Shown: positions 8,315 through 16,965, counted from the first letter of the stretch. The stretch: 64,000 nucleotides of DNA from Tamlana crocina (GCA_040429635.1 CP158972.1:2862001-2926000); one strand, 5' to 3'. Notes: generated by a model from the letters alone, not told the origin. Numbers and translations: made by a program.

Positions 8315-9190
8315 ATGGCCATTAAACTAAAAACCCTGTTTTTAATGCTGCTATTGTTTCAATTTAGCCATGCGCAACTTACCGATTTGGCACGTTTGGA
8401 ATATTCATTCATTCCAAAGTCAGATTCCGAAGACCAATACACCAGACTGAGAGCGCTTTTAAACTACCCCATCGAACTTAAAAACGATTCGTATTTGGTG
8501 ATTGGTGGCGAATACAACAACGTTATACTCAACCTAGAGGACCGTTACCCCTTCGATACCTCTACGTTCAATAAAATCCATGTTATCGACCTTAACATTG
8601 GTTACACTTTTAAATGGAACGAAAAGTGGCGGTTTGGCGCCAAGTTCAACCCGAGAATCGCTTCTACGTTAACCCAATCGCTCACTTCTGATGATTATTT
8701 TATGAACGGTGGGATTTACGCCATAAATGATCGCACTGACGCTAATGACCTAAAACGACCGTACCGACTCATTTTAGGGCTAACCTACAATGCCACCACC
8801 GGCATACCCTTCCCTTTGCCTTTTGTAAGTTACTACCGCGAGGTTAACGCCCATTGGAGCTTTAATTTAGGGGTGCCAAAATCGAATGTAAAATACGCCC
8901 TAAACGAAAAAAATAACATACAAGCCTTTGTGGGTCTTGATGGCTATTTGGGACATTTACAGGAGCCTTCTGTAATAAACGGCGAAAGCGTAGACCACAT
9001 TTCTATGTCGGTTGTTGTTGGCGGTTTGGGCTACGAATATTTGCTATCCAAACATTTGGTAGGGTATTTGTATACAGGTTACACATTTAGAATGAACAAT
9101 GTTTTGCGCAACAAAGACCGCGACGAAATTTTTAAATTAGACGACATCAATGCCTTTTATTTAAGAACGGGAATAAAACTTAAAATATAG
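8315..9190 (+). CDS. DUF6268-like outer-membrane beta-barrel protein
   Basis: A 291-residue exported protein with a clear signal peptide (basic start, a stretch of Leu and Phe, cleavage after about SHA). The rest alternates polar and aromatic residues in short beta strands, for example LNIGYTFKWNEKWRFGAKF, as expected for an outer-membrane barrel, and ends with a strand-like FYLRTGIKLKI. It resembles the DUF6268 group as I recall it; the exact family needs a profile search. It sits 3 bases before the response regulator gene, so the two are probably co-transcribed. Function unknown. Confidence 0.75.
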   Translation: MAIKLKTLFLMLLLFQFSHAQLTDLARLEYSFIPKSDSEDQYTRLRALLNYPIELKNDSYLVIGGEYNNVILNLEDRYPFDTSTFNKIHVIDLNIGYTFKWNEKWRFGAKFNPRIASTLTQSLTSDDYFMNGGIYAINDRTDANDLKRPYRLILGLTYNATTGIPFPLPFVSYYREVNAHWSFNLGVPKSNVKYALNEKNNIQAFVGLDGYLGHLQEPSVINGESVDHISMSVVVGGLGYEYLLSKHLVGYLYTGYTFRMNNVLRNKDRDEIFKLDDINAFYLRTGIKLKI

Positions 9191-9193
9191 AAT

Positions 9194-10357
9194 ATGCCAA
9201 AAATATTAGTAATTGAAGACGAAGCCGCCATTAGAAGAGTGTTGGTAAAAATCCTTTCGGAAGAAAACGATACTTATAAAGTTGAGGAATCTGAAGATGG
9301 TTTGAGCGGCATAGAAAAAATAAAAAACGACGATTTCGATTTAGTGCTTTGCGATATTAAAATGCCAAAAATGGATGGCGTTGAAGTATTGGAAGCTATA
9401 AAAAAAATCAAACCAGAAATACCTATTGTAATGATATCTGGCCACGGTGATTTAGATACCGCTGTAAACACGATGCGTTTGGGAGCGTTCGATTATATTT
9501 CGAAACCGCCAGATTTAAACCGACTACTTAATACTGTTAGGAATGCTTTGGATCGCAAGGAACTGGTTGTTGAAAATAAAATCCTAAAAAAGAAGGTCAG
9601 CAAAAAATACGAAATGATTGGCGAAAGCGATGGCATCGTTCAAATAAAGGATATGATTGATAAGGTGGCACCCACCGATGCCCGAGTTCTTATTACAGGT
9701 CCCAACGGTACCGGAAAAGAATTGGTAGCCCATTGGCTTCATGAAAAAAGCGCCCGTGTCAAAGGCAATTTAATTGAAGTGAACTGTGCCGCTATCCCTT
9801 CCGAATTGATAGAAAGCGAACTGTTCGGTCATGTAAAAGGGGCGTTTACCAGCGCCAATAAAGACCGCGCCGGAAAATTTGAAGCTGCCAACGGAGGTAC
9901 TATTTTCTTGGATGAAATTGGCGACATGAGTCTTTCTGCACAGGCCAAAGTGCTCCGTGCCTTGCAGGAAAACAAAATACAGCGAGTAGGCAGCGACAAA
10001 GACATAAAAGTGGATGTGCGCATTGTTGCCGCCACCAATAAAAACTTAAAACAAGAAATTGAGGACGGTAAATTCCGTGAGGATTTGTACCACAGATTGG
10101 CCGTTATTTTGATAAAAGTCCCTGCTTTGAACGACAGACGTGAAGACATTCCGTTACTCATTAATCATTTCGCAAAAAAAATATCAGAAGAACAAGGTAC
10201 TGCGAACAAATCCTTTTCAGACAAAGCCATTAAACTGTTGCAGGAATATGATTGGACCGGAAACATTCGCGAACTTAGAAATGTCGTGGAACGATTAATT
10301 ATTTTAGGTGGAAATGAAGTGAGTGAACAGGATGTAAAAGCCTTTGCTTCAAAGTAA
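9194..10357 (+). CDS. Sigma-54 activator-type response regulator without a DNA-binding domain
   Basis: A 387-residue NtrC-family regulator: a receiver domain (residues 1-120, phospho-acceptor Asp54 in LVLCDIKMPKMDG) and an AAA+ sigma-54 interaction domain (about 140-375) with Walker A GPNGTGKE at 169-176 and Walker B GGTIFLDEIGD. The loop that touches sigma-54 reads GAFTSA (216-221) instead of the canonical GAFTGA. The protein ends right after the AAA+ lid (VSEQDVKAFASK), so the usual Fis-type helix-turn-helix is absent and it may act from solution or through a partner. From memory, close relatives in Flavobacteria have the same form. No histidine kinase gene is adjacent. Confidence 0.93.
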   Translation: MPKILVIEDEAAIRRVLVKILSEENDTYKVEESEDGLSGIEKIKNDDFDLVLCDIKMPKMDGVEVLEAIKKIKPEIPIVMISGHGDLDTAVNTMRLGAFDYISKPPDLNRLLNTVRNALDRKELVVENKILKKKVSKKYEMIGESDGIVQIKDMIDKVAPTDARVLITGPNGTGKELVAHWLHEKSARVKGNLIEVNCAAIPSELIESELFGHVKGAFTSANKDRAGKFEAANGGTIFLDEIGDMSLSAQAKVLRALQENKIQRVGSDKDIKVDVRIVAATNKNLKQEIEDGKFREDLYHRLAVILIKVPALNDRREDIPLLINHFAKKISEEQGTANKSFSDKAIKLLQEYDWTGNIRELRNVVERLIILGGNEVSEQDVKAFASK

Positions 10358-10539
10358 CGTACCGTAAAGTAGTATCTCTTAAAGTGCTATTAATCTATAC
10401 AACCAAATAAGATTACATGTATCTTTAGATTATAAGACACCAAATATGGTATATTTAAAAACAGCGTAAATCAATTTTTTAACCTGTAGCCATATTTCAG
10501 GACTAGACAGTTTCCGTAAAACTTAAATTATAATTTCCA

Positions 10540-11199
10540 CTAAGCCTTTGTAGCTTTTACAGTTACTTTTAACTCGATATCGTCGTTAATAAACTTATCG
10601 CCCAAGTCATCAAAAAACGATTTAGAACCGTATTTTACGTTCCATTTAGAGCGGTCAATTGTAAAATTTTCACTCTCTAAAGTCAGTTCATCGCCATTTT
10701 GCGATACCGTCACCGGAAAGGTAATGTTGTTTTTAGCATCCTTCAAAGTTAAATTACCCGACAGCATGGTTTTTCCTTCTCCATTTTCAGCTCCGGTAAT
10801 TGTAAAAACAGCATTAGGGTACTTTTCAACATCAAAAAAATCGTCACTTTTTAAATGTCCCGTAAGCTTGGTGTTCTTTTCATCGTCAGCTGGTAAATCG
10901 CTCACCACGATAGAGTTCATATCAATAACAAACGAACCGCCAACAACTTCTCCATTGGTTACATCAAAAGTGCCGCTTTCTATATCAATTGTGCCATAGT
11001 GTTCGCCTGTAGGCTTAAACCCTTTCCACTCAATGGTCGAGGCATCCACATTCGCCTTGTAGCTTTCGGCAGTGGCCTCGGCAGTGGCAGGCATTTCGGC
11101 TTCGGTGGTTTCGGCTTCCTTGGCTTTATTCTTACAGCATAAAACACTAACCGATAAAGCGGTTATAACTAATAGTGTTGCAAATGGCTTTCTCATCAT
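10540..11199 (-). CDS. YceI-family lipoprotein
   Basis: A 219-residue protein with a lipoprotein signal (hydrophobic stretch ending SVLCC near residues 19-22), a low-complexity Ala/Glu/Thr linker to about residue 45, then a YceI domain to the end. YceI domains are lipocalin-like barrels that bind isoprenoid-type lipids. The segments IEWKGFKPTGEHYGTIDIESG, SDDFFDVEKYPNAVFTITG and IDRSKWNVKYGSKSF are characteristic. It is monocistronic, convergent with the response regulator. The second of two adjacent ATG codons could equally be the start. Ligand unknown. Confidence 0.88.
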   Translation of the reverse strand: MMRKPFATLLVITALSVSVLCCKNKAKEAETTEAEMPATAEATAESYKANVDASTIEWKGFKPTGEHYGTIDIESGTFDVTNGEVVGGSFVIDMNSIVVSDLPADDEKNTKLTGHLKSDDFFDVEKYPNAVFTITGAENGEGKTMLSGNLTLKDAKNNITFPVTVSQNGDELTLESENFTIDRSKWNVKYGSKSFFDDLGDKFINDDIELKVTVKATKA

Positions 11200-11319
11200 G
11201 ATTGTTTTTAATGTTATATCGTAAAATTACACAATCAAATGTTAAAATAAAATTAAAATAAATTTTTAGAGGTCAGTAGATAATTTCATTACTTGTGTGT
11301 CTATAAAAATAGTAGGGGT

Positions 11320-12199
11320 ATGGAAATTTTTAAGGGTCAAAACCTCCTAGAGTTTACGGAACGCTTCAAAACGGACTTGGATTGTAAAGAATATCTGGGT
11401 CAAATCAAGTGGAAGGATTATTATATTTGTCGAAAATATGGCAACAGCAGTTACCAATTGCGCAAGAATTTTTCAAGAGCGTGCAATAAATGTGGTGACA
11501 CTGAAAGTCCAACGGCCATTACCATTTTCCAAAGAGTCAGGTTTGGTGTTCGCAAAGCCTTTTTTGTATGTTTTGAAATGGCAACCACCACCAAGAGCTT
11601 ATCCGGTACCCAAATGGGCGTAGGCTATGGCATAACAGAGAAGACCGTTCGTTTGTTTATGCTTTAGGTAAGAGAAACTATGGCTTCTAGTGAAAACAAC
11701 CCCATGAATGGCAATGTAGAGGTTGATAAATTTGTACTTGGCGGGTATGAGCAAAACAAGATTGGGCGCAGTTATGATGCCAAAAAGAAGAAAGCTATTA
11801 CTGCTGTTTAGCTTACTGATGATGGTAAGGTCAAGCGCATGTACGCTCTTAATATCAAGGACTTTTCCGCACAGTCACTTTAATATATATACATCATGCA
11901 TGTTGACAGAAACGCTCGAATCACTACCAACAAACGGAAAGGCTACAGGCCTATTGCTAAAGTATACAACATCACTCAAATCGATAGCAATAAGGGGTAG
12001 AACTCTAAGGCATTGCACGATGGTTCATCAAATAAAATCGTGGATTAGAACCAATTATTATTGGGTAAGTGAGTTTAATCTCAATCGATATTTTAATGAA
12101 TTTTGTTTTAGAATTAATCGTTCCCAAAACAAAAATACAATAATAACCAAAATGGTCAATAGTGATAAAACCTATCAAAGTGAAATTATGTGCAACTAA
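11320..12199 (+). pseudogene. IS1595-type transposase remnant
   Basis: Reading from ATG 11320 gives an IS1595-like transposase: an N-terminal zinc-ribbon region (YYICRKYGNSSYQLRK, CNKCGD), a helical segment with MATTTKSLSGTQMGV, then the DDE-type domain with FVLGGYEQNKIGRSYDAKKK and a C-terminal EFNLNRYFNEFCFRINRS. The frame is broken by in-frame stops at 11665, 11809, 11881 and 11998 and by a one-base frameshift near 12010; the rest continues in a second frame to the stop at 12197. The first zinc-ribbon motif has also lost a cysteine (CRKY). No terminal inverted repeats or target duplication could be identified by eye, so this is an old, inactive insertion. Confidence 0.85.
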
Positions 12200-12206
12200 C
12201 TACTAA

Positions 12207-12302
12207 CCTGTATAAAAGTATAAATCAAACGGCTGGATTTCGGCGAAATAATCCTGCGGATAATTCCACAACGAAACCATAACCAAAGCTTTAAACGAAC
12301 AA
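12207..12302 (-). pseudogene. Short 3' gene remnant next to the transposase remnant
   Basis: On the minus strand, just after the M23 peptidase stop, a frame reads FKALVMVSLWNYPQDY followed by FAEIQPFDLYFYTG and a stop. It has the look of a genuine protein C-terminus but no start and no body. It abuts the IS1595-type remnant, so a gene downstream of the peptidase may have been truncated by that insertion. Family not recognised. Confidence 0.25.
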
Positions 12303-12316
12303 ACTCTTCTGAAACC

Positions 12317-13003
12317 TCACAACCGTAACAACAAATCAGGTTTAAGACAATTACTTTCATAAAACGTTAAATCGCTTTTTCGACACACTCCTGGGTAATC
12401 GCCTATAAAATCTTGCAGGTCTTTTATGATCTGGAAGTGCAAATGTGGCGGATAATCCCCGTTTACAGAAGCACCGCCCAAAGCACCAATTATAGTTCCC
12501 TTTTTAAAATTTTGCCCTATTTTTAAATTAGTTATCGAGGCCAAACTTAAATGCCCGTAAAGCGTAAAAAACACAACACCGTTTTTGTCGTGTTTTAAAA
12601 TAATGGTGGGGCCGTAATCGCCAAAGTTGGTGTTGTTTTTAAAACTGTGCACCACACCATCCAACGGAGCGTAAACGGGCGTTTCGGCAGCACACCACAA
12701 ATCGATACCCAAATGGATGTTTCGACTATCGGCGTTTTCAACATTAAAATATGGGCTGCGTTTGTAAATATTGCGTTGTTCCAAATAACCACCATAAGCG
12801 ACAGTTGCTTTATTGGTTTTCAGGTGGTTATTGATAAATTCAGTGAACTTAGCTGTGGACGATAAATCTTCATCGGTCAATTCCGGATTGCTTTCTGATA
12901 AATCAATCGGTGCGTACTTGGTTTTAGCAATGGACTTGCCCAACACCGGAAAACATTCGGCGCTGATGATTTCTAAGAATTTTTGGAATTCATTGGAGTG
13001 CAC
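12317..13003 (-). CDS. M23-family metallopeptidase (LytM-like)
   Basis: A 228-residue LytM/M23 peptidase, the family that cuts peptide bridges in peptidoglycan. The zinc ligands are visible: HLGIDLW (HxxxD) in the middle and HLHFQ near residue 193, with YGHLS between them. The frame opens with a GTG at 13003 preceded in frame by a stop, so that is the longest possible start and no good ATG follows. There is no signal peptide, unusual for a cell-wall hydrolase; the protein may act inside, be exported by another route, or have lost its N-terminus. Downstream lies the eroded insertion. Confidence 0.85.
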   Translation of the reverse strand: MHSNEFQKFLEIISAECFPVLGKSIAKTKYAPIDLSESNPELTDEDLSSTAKFTEFINNHLKTNKATVAYGGYLEQRNIYKRSPYFNVENADSRNIHLGIDLWCAAETPVYAPLDGVVHSFKNNTNFGDYGPTIILKHDKNGVVFFTLYGHLSLASITNLKIGQNFKKGTIIGALGGASVNGDYPPHLHFQIIKDLQDFIGDYPGVCRKSDLTFYESNCLKPDLLLRL

Positions 13004-13097
13004 ACCTTAGAATTTTAAACTGGGGTTAAACATATATTCCAAAAAACTCATTTCGACTGCACTCAATGAACATAAAAGAATTAATAACCAAAAATTT

Positions 13098-14402
13098 TTA
13101 GCTTATCACTTCCCCATAAAGGTCGAAATCTTCAGCATCAATAATTTTTACGGTAGCAAACTCACCAGTTTTTAAATAGGTTTTACTGGCGTCAATCAAT
13201 ACTTCGTTATCCACGTCGGGCGAATCGAACTCGGTGCGTCCAACAAAATAATTACCTTCTTTTCTATCAATCACCACTTTAAATTCCTGACCGATTTTCT
13301 TCTGGTTCAGTTCCCACGAAATTTGCGATTGTACTTCCATAATTTGGTTGGCACGATCTATTTTTACTTCCTCGTGCACATCATCTTCCAAATTAAAGGC
13401 ATGGGTATTTTCCTCATGGCTATAAGTAAAACAGCCTAAACGCTCAAAACGCATATCCTGCACCCATTGCTTCAACTCTTGGAAATTTTCCTCGGTTTCG
13501 CCGGGATACCCCACAATAAGTGTGGTTCTGATGGTCATGTTCGGAACGGTGGCTCTAAATTCCTTAAGCAATTTAGTGGTTTTCTCTTTGGTGGTACCGC
13601 GACGCATACTTTTCAGAATGTCATCTGAAATATGTTGTAACGGAATATCCAAATAATTACAGATTTTCGGTTCGCGGTTCATCACTTCCAGAACGTCCAT
13701 GGGGAACCCCGTCGGGAACGCATAATGCAAACGAATCCATTCCACGCCATCCACTTTTACCAAAGCTTCGAGCAATTCTGCCAAATTCCTTTTTTTGTAT
13801 AAATCGAGTCCGTAATAAGTCAAATCCTGAGCAATAAGAATCAATTCCTTTACGCCATTGGCGGCCAGTTTTTCGGCTTCGGTCACCAAATCTTCAATAG
13901 GCGTACTGCGGTGTTTTCCGCGCATAATCGGAATGGCACAAAACGAACACGGCCTATCGCAACCTTCAGCAATTTTTAAATAAGCGTAGTTTTTTGGCGT
14001 GGTAGTCAAACGTTCGCCAATCAATTCATGTTTGTAATCGGCGCCCAAGGCTTTCAACAACCCGGGTAATTCGGTAGTACCGAAATACTGATCTACATTC
14101 GGAATTTCCTTTACCAAATCTGGTTTATAACGCTCGCTCAAACAGCCCGTTACAAACACTTTATCCACATCGCCTTCTTCCTTTTTTTGAACGTACTCCA
14201 AAATGGTATTGACGCTTTCTTCCTTGGCATTATTGATGAAACCGCAGGTGTTGATGACCACAATATTGCCTTCATCCTCGTGCACCACATCTTTTCCGCT
14301 GGCCTTTAATTGCCCCATAAGCACTTCACTGTCGTAAACATTTTTACTACAGCCCAATGTTACCACATTAATCTTGTTTTTCTTTAAGGATTTTGTACGC
14401 AT
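13098..14402 (-). CDS. rimO: Ribosomal protein S12 methylthiotransferase RimO
   Basis: RimO is a radical-SAM enzyme that adds a methylthio group to an aspartate of ribosomal protein S12. The 434-residue protein has the N-terminal UPF0004 domain (VTLGCSKNVYDSE, with cysteines in VINTCGFI and VTGCLSERY binding the second cluster), the radical-SAM motif CDRPCSFCAIP and a C-terminal TRAM domain. The start at 14402 (MRTKSLKKNK) is chosen over one 24 bases upstream because a -7 element TATCTTTG (14424-14431, minus strand) lies where the longer version would begin. It is transcribed alone. Confidence 0.95.
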   Translation of the reverse strand: MRTKSLKKNKINVVTLGCSKNVYDSEVLMGQLKASGKDVVHEDEGNIVVINTCGFINNAKEESVNTILEYVQKKEEGDVDKVFVTGCLSERYKPDLVKEIPNVDQYFGTTELPGLLKALGADYKHELIGERLTTTPKNYAYLKIAEGCDRPCSFCAIPIMRGKHRSTPIEDLVTEAEKLAANGVKELILIAQDLTYYGLDLYKKRNLAELLEALVKVDGVEWIRLHYAFPTGFPMDVLEVMNREPKICNYLDIPLQHISDDILKSMRRGTTKEKTTKLLKEFRATVPNMTIRTTLIVGYPGETEENFQELKQWVQDMRFERLGCFTYSHEENTHAFNLEDDVHEEVKIDRANQIMEVQSQISWELNQKKIGQEFKVVIDRKEGNYFVGRTEFDSPDVDNEVLIDASKTYLKTGEFATVKIIDAEDFDLYGEVIS

Positions 14403-14423
14403 AAGTTCTTCCGAATAAGGGCG

Positions 14424-14431
14424 CAAAGATA
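14424..14431 (-). promoter_or_regulatory. -7 element (TATCTTTG) of rimO
   Basis: On the minus strand TATCTTTG fits TAnnTTTG and lies 22 bases before the rimO ATG at 14402. It decides the rimO start, because the alternative upstream ATG at 14426 overlaps it. No convincing TTTG -33 element was seen. Confidence 0.5.
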
Positions 14432-14469
14432 CGGAATGATTATGGATTTTTACTGCTTAAACATAACTC

Positions 14470-14898
14470 TTACTCTCGATCCTCGAAAGGCACTACGATG
14501 CCTTTTTCTAAATAGTTTTTAAGTCCGTTTAGCAACAATGCCCAACAAAAGGACGAATGTTTAAAGTGATTATTCGCTTCGGGCCAATTGATATGGCTAA
14601 ATAGAACCATGGTGCCCTTTTCGGTTTTTTCTAAATCGAAGCCGAAGGTTGTGGGACTCCAGTCAGCATCGGCCTTAGACATTTTTAAATGGAAGGATTG
14701 GTTTGGAATCACCTTTGAAACTTTACAGTACCAATCGTATTTATCGGTAAAATTGAGATTGTACTCTGCACCAATTTCTGGTATTCCAGAAGATTTTAGC
14801 GTCCACCAATTATCGAGATGTTTGGGTTGCGACACACCGTCAAAGACTTCTTTTGGGGAAGCTTTGATTAGAAAGTTATGGTAGATATTGTGTGCCAT
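14470..14898 (-). CDS. SRPBCC (AHSA1/START-like) domain protein
   Basis: A 142-residue protein made of one SRPBCC fold, a hydrophobic-pocket domain used to bind small lipophilic ligands or to assist Hsp90 (Aha1-like). Typical pieces are the N-terminal FLIKASPKEVFDGVSQP, a WW pair in HLDNWWT and the C-terminal long helix SFCWALLLNGLKNYLEKG. The ATG at 14898 is preferred to a GTG two codons upstream. It lies between ftsY and rimO with no tight linkage. Ligand unknown. Confidence 0.85.
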   Translation of the reverse strand: MAHNIYHNFLIKASPKEVFDGVSQPKHLDNWWTLKSSGIPEIGAEYNLNFTDKYDWYCKVSKVIPNQSFHLKMSKADADWSPTTFGFDLEKTEKGTMVLFSHINWPEANNHFKHSSFCWALLLNGLKNYLEKGIVVPFEDRE

Positions 14899-14958
14899 TT
14901 CCACTCATTTTCATAAAGTTATATAAAAATAAGCAAAATGAATGGATTACTAATATTC

Positions 14959-14985
14959 AAAAAAGATTCCTGTCTACACAGGAAT
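14959..14985 (-). terminator. Intrinsic terminator of ftsY
   Basis: Read on the minus strand, ATTCCTGT pairs with ACAGGAAT around GTAG and is followed by CTTTTTT. It starts right at the ftsY stop. The stem belongs to the palindrome family that recurs elsewhere in the window. Confidence 0.75.
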
Positions 14986-14986
14986 T

Positions 14987-15961
14987 TTATTTAAAAAATG
15001 AATCGACGAATTCAAACTTATTGAACACCTGCAAGTCTTCAATACCCTCGCCAACGCCAATATATTTAACGGGAATTTGAAACTGGTCTGAAATACCAAT
15101 CACCACACCACCTTTTGCCGTACCATCCAATTTAGTCACTGCCAATGAGGTCACCTCGGTTGCTGCAGTAAATTGTTTCGCCTGTTCGAATGCATTTTGA
15201 CCAGTAGAACCATCCAACACCAAAAGCACATCGTGTGGCGCATCGCCCACTACTTTTTGCATCACGCGTTTTACTTTGCTTAACTCGTTCATCAAGTTGA
15301 CTTTGTTGTGCAAACGGCCAGCCGTATCGATAATAATGACATCGGCATCTTGATTTACACCCGATTTCAGTGCATCGAACGCCACCGAAGCTGGATCACT
15401 GCCCATATCTTGGCGCACCATAGGCACCTCTACCCTATCGGCCCAAATTTGAAGTTGGTCTATCGCAGCGGCCCTAAAGGTATCGGCAGCCCCTAAAACC
15501 ACTTTTAATCCTTTCTTTTTAAACTGATAAGCCAACTTACCAATGGTAGTCGTTTTACCCACGCCATTTACCCCAACCACCATAAGTACGTACGGCGTCT
15601 TTTTTCCGTTTTCCAGTTTTGGCAGTTCGGGGATAGTATAATCGGTTTCTTCGCCAGAATTGGTTTCACTTAAAAGACCTGCAATTTCTTCTCTAAGGAT
15701 TTGGTTAAGCTCGTCCGTACCCAAATATTTATCTTTTGAAACCCGCTCCTCGATGCGTTCAATGACCTTTAACGTGGTGTTTACACCGACATCGCTGGTT
15801 ACCAAAACTTCTTCGAGGTTATCGAGTACCTCATCGTCCACTTTCGATTTTCCGGCTACCGCCTTGCTCAGTTTACCAAAAAAACTGGTTTTTGATTTTT
15901 CCAACCCCTTATCTAGGGTTTCCTTTTTTTCGGAAGAAAATATTTTTTTAAAAAAGCTCAT
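14987..15961 (-). CDS. ftsY: Signal recognition particle receptor FtsY
   Basis: FtsY is the membrane-associated GTPase that receives SRP-ribosome complexes for co-translational insertion. The 324-residue protein has a short charged N-terminus (MSFFKKIFSSEKKE), a helical N domain and an NG GTPase domain. P-loop GVNGVGKTTT, DTFRAAA, the switch DTAGR and the TKLDGTAKGG motif are all present. The start at 15961 is preferred to one 60 bases upstream because the MSFFKKIF opening is the usual one and the extension looks like leader sequence. The acidic A domain found in E. coli is absent. Confidence 0.96.
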   Translation of the reverse strand: MSFFKKIFSSEKKETLDKGLEKSKTSFFGKLSKAVAGKSKVDDEVLDNLEEVLVTSDVGVNTTLKVIERIEERVSKDKYLGTDELNQILREEIAGLLSETNSGEETDYTIPELPKLENGKKTPYVLMVVGVNGVGKTTTIGKLAYQFKKKGLKVVLGAADTFRAAAIDQLQIWADRVEVPMVRQDMGSDPASVAFDALKSGVNQDADVIIIDTAGRLHNKVNLMNELSKVKRVMQKVVGDAPHDVLLVLDGSTGQNAFEQAKQFTAATEVTSLAVTKLDGTAKGGVVIGISDQFQIPVKYIGVGEGIEDLQVFNKFEFVDSFFK

Positions 15962-16021
15962 TTTAACTTGGTTGGTTGTTTTATTAAATATTCTGCTGTG
16001 CGTTAGGGATTGTAGCGGCAT

Positions 16022-16218
16022 CCTTTTAAAAACAAAATTAGTTTAAAACATTAAGAGAACTAAAATTAGGCAGATTGCCACGTCCTATGTCCTCGCAATG
16101 ACGTTTTAAAAGATACAGCGGAAAGCCCGACCCTTGTGGTACGCCCAAATTCCCATGGTCAATTATCTTACCAATTTTTGCTTTCTGAAAATCTGTCAGT
16201 TAGCCTTTCAAATATAAA
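16022..16218. repeat. ORF-free stretch with recurrent intergenic elements
   Basis: About 200 bases between ftsY and the DUF4295 terminator hold no gene. Two elements resemble sequences I recall as repeated in Bacteroidota intergenic DNA: ATTGCCACGTCCTATGTCC with CTCGCAATGACG (16074-16103), and on the minus strand a GGGCGTACCACAAGGGTCGG core followed by GCTTTCCGCTGTATC (about 16110-16150). They may be remnants of small mobile or REP-like elements. Confidence 0.4.
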
Positions 16219-16252
16219 ATAAAAAAAGCCGCTTTCTAAATGAAAGCAGCTT
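16219..16252 (-). terminator. Terminator of rpmB-rpmG-DUF4295
   Basis: On the minus strand AAGCTGCTTTC pairs with GAAAGCGGCTT (one mismatch) and is followed by a run of seven T. It lies about 25 bases after the DUF4295 stop. Confidence 0.8.
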
Positions 16253-16276
16253 ATAATATTTTTGGAACGTTACTTT

Positions 16277-16429
16277 TTAGTTTTTGCTTAAAAAGTCGTT
16301 TACTTCTTCTGGACTCATGATAGATTCAACAAACATGTAAGCACCTGTTTTTGGCGACTTTACCATTTTTATTGCTTTTGTTAATCTTTTAGATCCTGTT
16401 TGTAATGATGCTACTGATTTCTTTGCCAT
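16277..16429 (-). CDS. DUF4295 small basic protein
   Basis: A 50-residue basic protein starting MAKKSVASLQTGSKRLTKAI and ending SPEEVNDFLSKN. It matches DUF4295, a small protein found in Bacteroidota next to rpmG and rpmB. It starts 12 bases after the rpmG stop and is followed by the operon terminator, so it is made together with ribosomal proteins L28 and L33. That position and its charge suggest a ribosome-associated protein; this is inference. Its short length makes it easy to miss. Confidence 0.9.
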   Translation of the reverse strand: MAKKSVASLQTGSKRLTKAIKMVKSPKTGAYMFVESIMSPEEVNDFLSKN

Positions 16430-16441
16430 GACCTATCTCTT

Positions 16442-16624
16442 TTATTTGATTTCTTTATGAACTGTCATACGCTTAAGAATAGGATTGAATTTTTTAATCT
16501 CCATTCTTTCTGGCGTATTCTTTTTGTTTTTGGTAGTAATATATCTTGAAGTTCCGGGTTGACCAGACTCCTTGTGCTCGGTGCACTCTAAAATTACCTG
16601 TACTCTGTTGCCTTTCTTTGCCAT
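16442..16624 (-). CDS. rpmG: 50S ribosomal protein L33
   Basis: Sixty residues, [20 protein letters not shown] and on to the closing MTVHKEIK, matching L33 with [19 protein letters not shown] in the centre. L33 sits near the E site of the large subunit. Only one cysteine is present, so this is the C-minus, zinc-independent form. It is the middle gene of rpmB-rpmG-DUF4295. Confidence 0.95.
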   Translation of the reverse strand: MAKKGNRVQVILECTEHKESGQPGTSRYITTKNKKNTPERMEIKKFNPILKRMTVHKEIK

Positions 16625-16649
16625 GTCTTTTACTTATTAAAAACAGCTA

Positions 16650-16886
16650 TTATTTTAAAAATCCTTTTGATTTTGCTTCTTTAATCGCTGCAGATATACC
16701 TATTTTGTTGATAGTTTTTAAAGCAGATGTAGAAACTTTTAAAGTTATCCAGCTGTCTTCTTCTGGAATGTAAAAACGTTTCTTTACCAAGTTCGCGTTA
16801 AATTTGCGCTTAGTTCTGTTTAATGCATGAGACACGTTGTTTCCAACCATAGCCTTCTTCCCTGTAAGTTCACAAACTCTTGACAT
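16650..16886 (-). CDS. rpmB: 50S ribosomal protein L28
   Basis: A 78-residue L28 with the typical opening MSRVCELTGKKAMVGNNVSH, the NRTKRKFNANL stretch and a C-terminal helix IGISAAIKEAKSKGFLK. It begins the three-gene ribosomal operon, and a well-placed promoter lies about 40 bases upstream. Confidence 0.96.
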   Translation of the reverse strand: MSRVCELTGKKAMVGNNVSHALNRTKRKFNANLVKKRFYIPEEDSWITLKVSTSALKTINKIGISAAIKEAKSKGFLK

Positions 16887-16927
16887 TCTATATAACTTTA
16901 AATTCGTTGTTGCTTAAAATCGAGGTG

Positions 16928-16959
16928 CAAATATACAAATTCTTTATATTATGCCAACC
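16928..16959 (-). promoter_or_regulatory. -33/-7 promoter of rpmB-rpmG-DUF4295
   Basis: On the minus strand GGTTGG (16954-16959) and TATATTTG (16928-16935) are separated by 18 bases, a good match to the Bacteroidota TTTG/TAnnTTTG promoter. It would give a leader of about 35 bases before the rpmB ATG. Confidence 0.65.
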
Positions 16960-16965
16960 TTATTT

